Of a stretch of DNA of 26,416 bases, positions 22,398 through 26,416 are shown in pieces. The position numbers and the translations under genes were made by a program. This DNA comes from CAXDOZ01 sp963991145 (GTDB lineage: Bacteria > Bacteroidota > Bacteroidia > Chitinophagales > JABDMM01): NCBI GenBank assembly GCA_963991145.1, contig CAXDOZ010000024.1:1-26416 (forward strand), in the 5' to 3' direction. A model generated the notes under the pieces. It was given only the letters and a program-made list of their open reading frames with translations, did not search any database and was not told the DNA's origin. Numbering within the stretch: the first letter of the stretch is position 1; every line of letters begins with the position of its first letter.

Positions 22398-24623
22398 TTA
22401 AAAAATAATCACCTGTTCAATTTGAATGCTCGTGCTGGTTTCCATCTTCACAAAGTAGGTTCCGTTTTCATTCTCCAGGTTTATTGAGATCAGTTTTTCT
22501 GATCCAGAAGTTTCAACTGTCTCAACTATCTGACCAATACTATTAAAAACTGAAAGCTTAGCTTGAGAATTTCTGTATGCCTCACCTAATTCTATTGTGA
22601 ATGCTCCAGAGCTTGGATTTGGGTAGATAGAGAAAAATCCCTCATCCGCTAGATCAGGACCAATCGAAGTTTCAGGTACTTTTTCTTCATTGTAAAGATT
22701 AGTCACCTGCTCAGAAGTGAAGGCGCATTCCCAAACCTTTAGATCGTCGATCAATCCATCAAAGAAACCTCTGCTTCGTGTTCTGTCAGTTCCAACAACC
22801 ATGAAACCATGTGGAGTAGTAAGGCTATTTGCATTATCAGAGAGCTGGCCGCCTATCATCATTCCATTAAGGTAGTACTTGGTGGAATCTGATTCTCTAA
22901 CCATAACTAGTTGATACCATTCTTTAGCCATTATACTATCAGAATAGAAGTTCGAGATGTTTCCACCCCCTTTTGATCTGATCTGATAATCATCAATCGC
23001 TGCAAGGCATAGTCCATTAGCGAGGAAGCCATCCATATTTAGAATGGAATTGCCTCCGGTTCCAGATCCCGTTAGTTCATCCGCGGCAAACCATACTGAA
23101 ACCGTTCTTTCTTCATAGTCAAACACTGAATTTGTGCTTATGTAGTCATTGGACCCATCAAAATTGTAGGCAGAATTAGCATTGCCAAAACGGTCAACTG
23201 TAGAAGTTGCTCCAAATACAGTACCATCAAAGCCATTTCCTGTTGAATCAACAGCATTTCCATCGAATGGGTAAGCAGCTCTCAGACATCCATTGCTTGG
23301 TAGAGTAGGGCCCTCTTCATCCTCAAACAACTGGCGAATCTCCATACTGTCCAATACGCAGTTCCAAATTTTGATATCATCGATCTTTCCTTCAAAAAAC
23401 CCTCTACTTCTTGTGCGATCAGTTCCAATTACAAAAAGACCGTACGGGGTAGAAGCACTATTTGCAGTTCCTGAAGCGTCAGAACCAATCTGCTGTCCAT
23501 TCAGATAGTAATAAGTGGTGTTTCCATCTCGAACTGCTGAGAAATGATACCATGTGTTGCGCAAAATGGAATCAGAATAGAAGTTGTTGGTGTTCCCACC
23601 TCCTTTTGATCGAATTCTATAATCATCAACTGCGGCCAGACATAACCCATTATTCATAAATCCGTCCATATTGAAAATTGCATTTCCATTGATCCCTGAA
23701 CCGCTTAAGTCGTGTGCAGTGAACCACACAGATACAGTTCTATCGCTATAGTCAAAAGCTGAATTTGTATTTATGTAGTCATCCACACCATCGAAGTAGT
23801 AAGCCGAGTTTGCATTTCCAAATCTGTCGATAGTAGGGGTTGCTCCATTTACAGTTCCATTATTCCCGTTTCCAGTCGTATCGGAGGCATCCCCATCAAA
23901 TGGATAAGCGGCAACCAGACAGGGACCCGCTGGTGGCGGCATGGATTCGTCATCATATAAGTTTCTTACCTCTGCGCTATCAAGGGCACAGTCAAAGATT
24001 TTTATATCATCGATCTTTCCGTCAAACCAGGCTCTTGACCTGGTCCGATCAGTACCTATTGTCATGAAGCCATAAGGAGTAGAAGCACTGTTTACATTTC
24101 CTGAAGCAGATGATCCAATAGGATTTCCATCCAGATAATAATATGTAGTAGCTGGTTCACGAACAGCTACGAAGTGATGCCAGGTATTGGCTCGGATACT
24201 ATCAGAGAAAAAATTGCTTGGATTTCCACCACCTCTTGACCTGATTTGGTAATCGTCAATATGAACGAGGCACACCCCATTGGTCAGGTTCCCATCCATA
24301 TTTAGAACTGCTCTTCCATTAATACCAGAACCATCTAAGCTTTCTGCAGTGAACCACACGGATACCGTTCTATTTGTGTAGTCAAAAGTTGAATTCGTGT
24401 TGATCCAGTCGTTTGTTCCATCGAACTCATACGCTGAGTTAGGATTCCCAAACCTGTCGGTTGTTAGAGTTGCTCCGTTTATTGTTCCATTGTAACCATT
24501 TCCGGTAGCATCGTTGGCATTTCCATTAAAGGGGTAAGACGCTTCAAGGCATAATTGTGCCTGAAGATTTAAAGATCCAGCAAGCACAAAAAGCAGGCTT
24601 ACTGCAAGTAGATTTAGTTTCAT
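22398..24623 (-). CDS. Secreted protein with three tandem LamG-like (concanavalin-A-fold) domains and type IX sorting signal
   Basis: The 741-residue protein has a signal peptide (MKLNLLAVSLLFVLAGSLNLQAQ). Three copies of a ~210-residue LamG/pentraxin-like domain begin at Cys25, Cys235 and Cys446. Each copy opens CLxAxYPFxGxAxDxTGNGxxGT and carries DRFGNxNSAYxFDG, DYxxRTVSVWFxAxxLxGSG, a YYLNG turn and GTDRTRSR. Each closes with DDxKxxxCxxxxxxxxxL, whose Cys may pair with the first. Such domains usually bind glycans or serve as adhesion modules. Residues ~665-741 are a type A sorting signal (FSIYPNPSSGAFTIEL to GTYFVKMETSTSIQIEQVIIF), so it should reach the cell surface by type IX secretion. 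It contains no catalytic domain. It is a single-gene unit with its own terminator. Confidence 0.9.
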   Translation of the reverse strand: MKLNLLAVSLLFVLAGSLNLQAQLCLEASYPFNGNANDATGNGYNGTINGATLTTDRFGNPNSAYEFDGTNDWINTNSTFDYTNRTVSVWFTAESLDGSGINGRAVLNMDGNLTNGVCLVHIDDYQIRSRGGGNPSNFFSDSIRANTWHHFVAVREPATTYYYLDGNPIGSSASGNVNSASTPYGFMTIGTDRTRSRAWFDGKIDDIKIFDCALDSAEVRNLYDDESMPPPAGPCLVAAYPFDGDASDTTGNGNNGTVNGATPTIDRFGNANSAYYFDGVDDYINTNSAFDYSDRTVSVWFTAHDLSGSGINGNAIFNMDGFMNNGLCLAAVDDYRIRSKGGGNTNNFYSDSILRNTWYHFSAVRDGNTTYYYLNGQQIGSDASGTANSASTPYGLFVIGTDRTRSRGFFEGKIDDIKIWNCVLDSMEIRQLFEDEEGPTLPSNGCLRAAYPFDGNAVDSTGNGFDGTVFGATSTVDRFGNANSAYNFDGSNDYISTNSVFDYEERTVSVWFAADELTGSGTGGNSILNMDGFLANGLCLAAIDDYQIRSKGGGNISNFYSDSIMAKEWYQLVMVRESDSTKYYLNGMMIGGQLSDNANSLTTPHGFMVVGTDRTRSRGFFDGLIDDLKVWECAFTSEQVTNLYNEEKVPETSIGPDLADEGFFSIYPNPSSGAFTIELGEAYRNSQAKLSVFNSIGQIVETVETSGSEKLISINLENENGTYFVKMETSTSIQIEQVIIF
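22662..24551 (-). repeat. Three direct repeats of ~630 bp encoding LamG-like domains
   Basis: Unit 1 is about 24551-23922, unit 2 about 23921-23289 and unit 3 about 23288-22662. The units stay in one reading frame and match closely along their whole length at the protein level, which points to fairly recent internal duplication. Confidence 0.8.
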
Positions 24624-24763
24624 AGTACGAGCTAAAATATTTGTTTAATGAGTTCTAAGTTGTTGCCTGGCCGCAATTTTCCCAAGAAATCCCTGTCAAA
24701 ATACCCCCCCTAAATCCTTAACATTTTAATAACAATTCTGAATATACATTTCGAATTTACCCC

Positions 24764-24796
24764 ACAAAAAAAGCCGAACCTTACGGCCCGGCTTCT
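24764..24796 (-). terminator. Rho-independent terminator of the rpsF-rpsR-rplI operon
   Basis: On the minus strand AAGCCGGGCC-GTAA-GGTTCGGCTT forms a 10-bp stem with a GNRA tetraloop, followed by seven T. It starts 25 bp after the rplI stop. The 33-base block matches the terminator at 22343-22375 except for one loop base. Confidence 0.92.
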
Positions 24797-24818
24797 CACA
24801 GTTTCGGTTTTTTCTTGC

Positions 24819-25268
24819 TTACTCAGCTACAACCTCAAACTTAACTTCCATTTGGTGTTCTGGAGCTAGTTTGATCTCAGCTGTGTACTCACCTAGAGTT
24901 TTTACTTCTCCGTCAACGATCTCGATTGAACGACGATCGATAGTGTAACCAGCTTGGTCTTTAATTGCTTGAGCGATGTGGTGAGCTGAAACAGATCCAA
25001 AGATCTTTTCAGTGGTTCCAACTTTAGCACCAATCTTTAGAGTAAGTGCAGATAGCTTTTCTTTGATCTCATTGATCTGAGATAGAAGTTGCTCCTGCTT
25101 TCTTGCAAGTTGTTTTTCCTTTTCAGCAAGAATCTTGCGGTTGCTCTCATTAGCAACTACAGCGAATCCTTGAGGGATAAGGAAATTTCTGGCGTATCCA
25201 GGCTTTACTTTAACTAAATCGTCAGGTGCGCCCAGGTTGTCTACTGCTTTTGTTAGAATTACTTCCAT
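24819..25268 (-). CDS. rplI: 50S ribosomal protein L9
   Basis: The 149-residue protein has the L9 layout: N-terminal RNA-binding domain MEVILTKAVDNLGAPDDLVKVKPGYARNFLIPQGFAV, a long charged connecting helix (RKILAEKEKQLARKQEQLLSQINEIKEKL), and a C-terminal domain. 149 residues is the usual length. I chose ATG 25268, preceded by AAGGA; a TTG nine codons upstream would add residues unlike L9. It binds 23S rRNA near the base of the L1 stalk. It is the last gene of the rpsF-rpsR-rplI operon, 27 bp after rpsR. Confidence 0.97.
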   Translation of the reverse strand: MEVILTKAVDNLGAPDDLVKVKPGYARNFLIPQGFAVVANESNRKILAEKEKQLARKQEQLLSQINEIKEKLSALTLKIGAKVGTTEKIFGSVSAHHIAQAIKDQAGYTIDRRSIEIVDGEVKTLGEYTAEIKLAPEHQMEVKFEVVAE

Positions 25269-25295
25269 GTCCTTAGCTTTTATGCCCTGAGGCAA

Positions 25296-25568
25296 TTACT
25301 TCAATAAATCTGTTACGTAAGGAAGCAGAGCGATCTGACGTGCACGCTTGATAGCGGTTGACATTTTACGCTGATACTTCAATGAGTTTCCAGAAAGTCT
25401 ACGAGGAAGGATCTTGCCCTGCTCGTTTACAAATTTCAAAAGGAACTCAGGATCCTTATAGTCGATATAACGGATCTTGTTCTTCTTGAAGCGACAATAT
25501 TTCTTCGAGATCCTACCAATCTTTGGAGAGGTAAGGAATCTAACTTGTTGATTGTTTGAACCTGCCAT
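25296..25568 (-). CDS. rpsR: 30S ribosomal protein S18
   Basis: The 90-residue protein matches S18, with KKYCRFKKNKIRYIDYKDPEFLLKFVNEQGKILPRRLSG and KYQRKMSTAIKRARQIALLPYV. S18 binds the 16S rRNA platform as a dimer with S6, whose gene lies 2 bp upstream. The single Cys in KKYCRF does not form a zinc-ribbon motif, so this is the zinc-free type. Confidence 0.98.
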   Translation of the reverse strand: MAGSNNQQVRFLTSPKIGRISKKYCRFKKNKIRYIDYKDPEFLLKFVNEQGKILPRRLSGNSLKYQRKMSTAIKRARQIALLPYVTDLLK

Positions 25569-25570
25569 GA

Positions 25571-25951
25571 TTATGCCTCCTCAGTTGCGTTTTCAGTTTC
25601 AGAAACTTTCTTCTTGTTACGTCCAACAAGACCTTTGCGCTTATCGTCATTGTACTTGATTGCGTACTTGTCAAGCTTGACAGTAAGGAAACGAAGGATG
25701 TTCTCATCCCTGCGGTAGGATAGCTCAAGCTTATCGATAGTCTGCGAATCAGCTTTGAACTCAATAATGTTGTAGAAGCCCGTTGTCTTCTTTTTGATAG
25801 GGTATGCCAGCTGGCGTAGACCCCAAGAGTCGATCTCTACGATCTCACCCCCGTTTTTCTTGAGGAAGTCCACATAGGAATTCACCGTGTTCTTTACTTC
25901 TTCCTCAGGTAAAACAGGCGTTACGATGATGGTGGTTTCGTAATTATTCAT
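25571..25951 (-). CDS. rpsF: 30S ribosomal protein S6
   Basis: The 126-residue protein matches S6: MNNYETTIIVTPVLPEEEVKNTV, the DSWGLRQLAYPIKKKTTGFYNIIEF core and the YRRDENILRFLTVKLDKYA strand. The tail (KKVSETENATEEA) is acidic and probably disordered, a common S6 feature. It is the first gene of the operon and has a good promoter element 70 bp upstream. Confidence 0.98.
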   Translation of the reverse strand: MNNYETTIIVTPVLPEEEVKNTVNSYVDFLKKNGGEIVEIDSWGLRQLAYPIKKKTTGFYNIIEFKADSQTIDKLELSYRRDENILRFLTVKLDKYAIKYNDDKRKGLVGRNKKKVSETENATEEA

Positions 25952-26020
25952 TACCTGTTAATTAGGTTTCAAAAAATAACCCGCCTGACTACGAAATTCT
26001 CCGTCAGCTCAAACGGACGG

Positions 26021-26028
26021 CAAAGATA
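26021..26028 (-). promoter_or_regulatory. Promoter -7 element of the rpsF operon
   Basis: On the minus strand TATCTTTG is a perfect TAnnTTTG match 70 bp before the rpsF ATG. At the usual 19-bp distance the sequence is TTC rather than TTG, one mismatch. Transcription would begin near 26015, leaving a leader of about 65 bases. Confidence 0.6.
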
Positions 26029-26416
26029 GGGATAGCTTTTTGAATTAGAAAGGATTTTTAGGCTAATAATCCCTTGTTTTTTAAGCCCTACGGGCAGATT
26101 CAGTAGAATGGAATCCTATCTCGCCACTTTGGCAATCGGCCCGAAGGGCTAAAGCTAGCCAATTGAGGCTTTTCAACAGGATTTCTAAGATTTCAGTTTA
26201 TAACTGTGTGAATTACAGTTTAAAAGATGTTTATCTCTTTATGTATTCAAATTTGTTGATTAGGTAGTGCTTGAAGTATCATTGTAGTACAGCGAAAATA
26301 AAGCTGGCGGCCTCCGGGTCGAGTGCTTAGAAATCTTGCAATGTGTACGAAGGAGGCTCAGGCGCGTGACCGAAGTCTTGAAACGGCTCCTGCCGCAGAA
26401 GTATAGGTTGTAAGAC
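26029..26416. other. Edge region without a supported gene
   Basis: No complete gene is visible. The region holds an inverted-repeat element (26080-26154), an A/T-rich stretch (26155-26300) and a GC-rich stretch (26301-26400) with several short inverted repeats. Two minus-strand frames are open to the edge and end at 26327 and 26260 (29 and 51 codons). Neither resembles a protein I know; either could be the tail of a gene outside the window. Confidence 0.55.
26080..26154. repeat. 75-bp element with ~20-bp imperfect terminal inverted repeats
   Basis: TTTAAGCCCTACGGGCAGAT (26080-26099) matches the reverse complement of the block at 26135-26154 at about 15 of 20 positions. Each arm is itself a small hairpin (GCCC-TAC-GGGC, GCCC-GAA-GGGC), and a third (GCCA-CTT-TGGC) lies between. 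This is the layout of a REP-like extragenic palindrome pair. Confidence 0.5.

Noticed and set aside
24704..24710. Run of seven C as a phase-variation tract
   Set aside because: It lies in the gap upstream of the LamG gene, outside any reading frame, and is short; no convincing promoter spacing depends on it.
25269..25295. TTG start adding nine residues to L9
   Set aside because: ATG 25268 gives the canonical MEVILT start and the usual 149 residues, with AAGGA before it.
26001..26020. Inverted repeat CCGTC-N10-GACGG as an S6:S18-binding leader stem of rpsF
   Set aside because: One arm lies at or before the expected transcription start just after the -7 element, so the stem would not be fully transcribed.

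Overview
The window looks like chromosomal DNA from a Bacteroidota bacterium, most likely a marine Flavobacteriales/Cryomorphaceae-like lineage; I cannot name a genus. The signs are three proteins that look like type IX secretion cargo (two with a C-terminal type A sorting signal, one with a CHU_C/type B signal), a PorP/SprF protein beside the type B cargo, promoter elements of the TAnnTTTG type, starts without strong Shine-Dalgarno sequences, and A/T-leaning DNA. I see no rRNA, tRNA, CRISPR array, insertion sequence or phage gene.

Left block (1-5836, all minus strand). In transcription order: transketolase N-terminal half, a 223-bp gap rich in inverted repeats, two tandem secreted von Willebrand A (VWA) proteins, transketolase C-terminal half, an ECF sigma factor, and a membrane-anchored protein cut by the left edge that sits where an anti-sigma factor usually sits. 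The four genes from the first VWA gene to the sigma factor are separated by 0, 2 and 19 bp. Two surface-type VWA genes lodged between the halves of one cytosolic enzyme is the least ordinary arrangement here.

Centre-left (5853-9712, plus). A divergent promoter region separates the transketolase N gene from a fused isobutyryl-CoA mutase (IcmF type: B12 domain, G-protein chaperone and mutase domain in one chain). A small four-helix membrane protein (YvlD type) follows at once.

Centre (9873-17901). A secreted M43-type metalloprotease with a sorting signal and a small outer-membrane beta-barrel protein are on plus. A 49-residue two-helix protein, PorP/SprF and a 1338-residue adhesin-like protein with nine SprB-type repeats are on minus. 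The last two form a cargo/partner pair for type IX secretion.

Right (18361-26416). Aconitase (minus) and a MacB/FtsX-type ABC permease (plus) diverge. Then come a protein with three tandem LamG-like domains and a sorting signal (minus) and the ribosomal operon rpsF-rpsR-rplI (minus). The LamG gene and rplI end in almost identical terminators (32 of 33 bases) that differ only within a GNRA tetraloop. The gap 22094-22397 holds a mosaic of short-period repeats. The right edge holds a small inverted-repeat element and a GC-rich stretch that could be a structured RNA, a repeat, or the end of a gene lying outside.

All assignments come from reading motifs and translations by eye; no database search was run.
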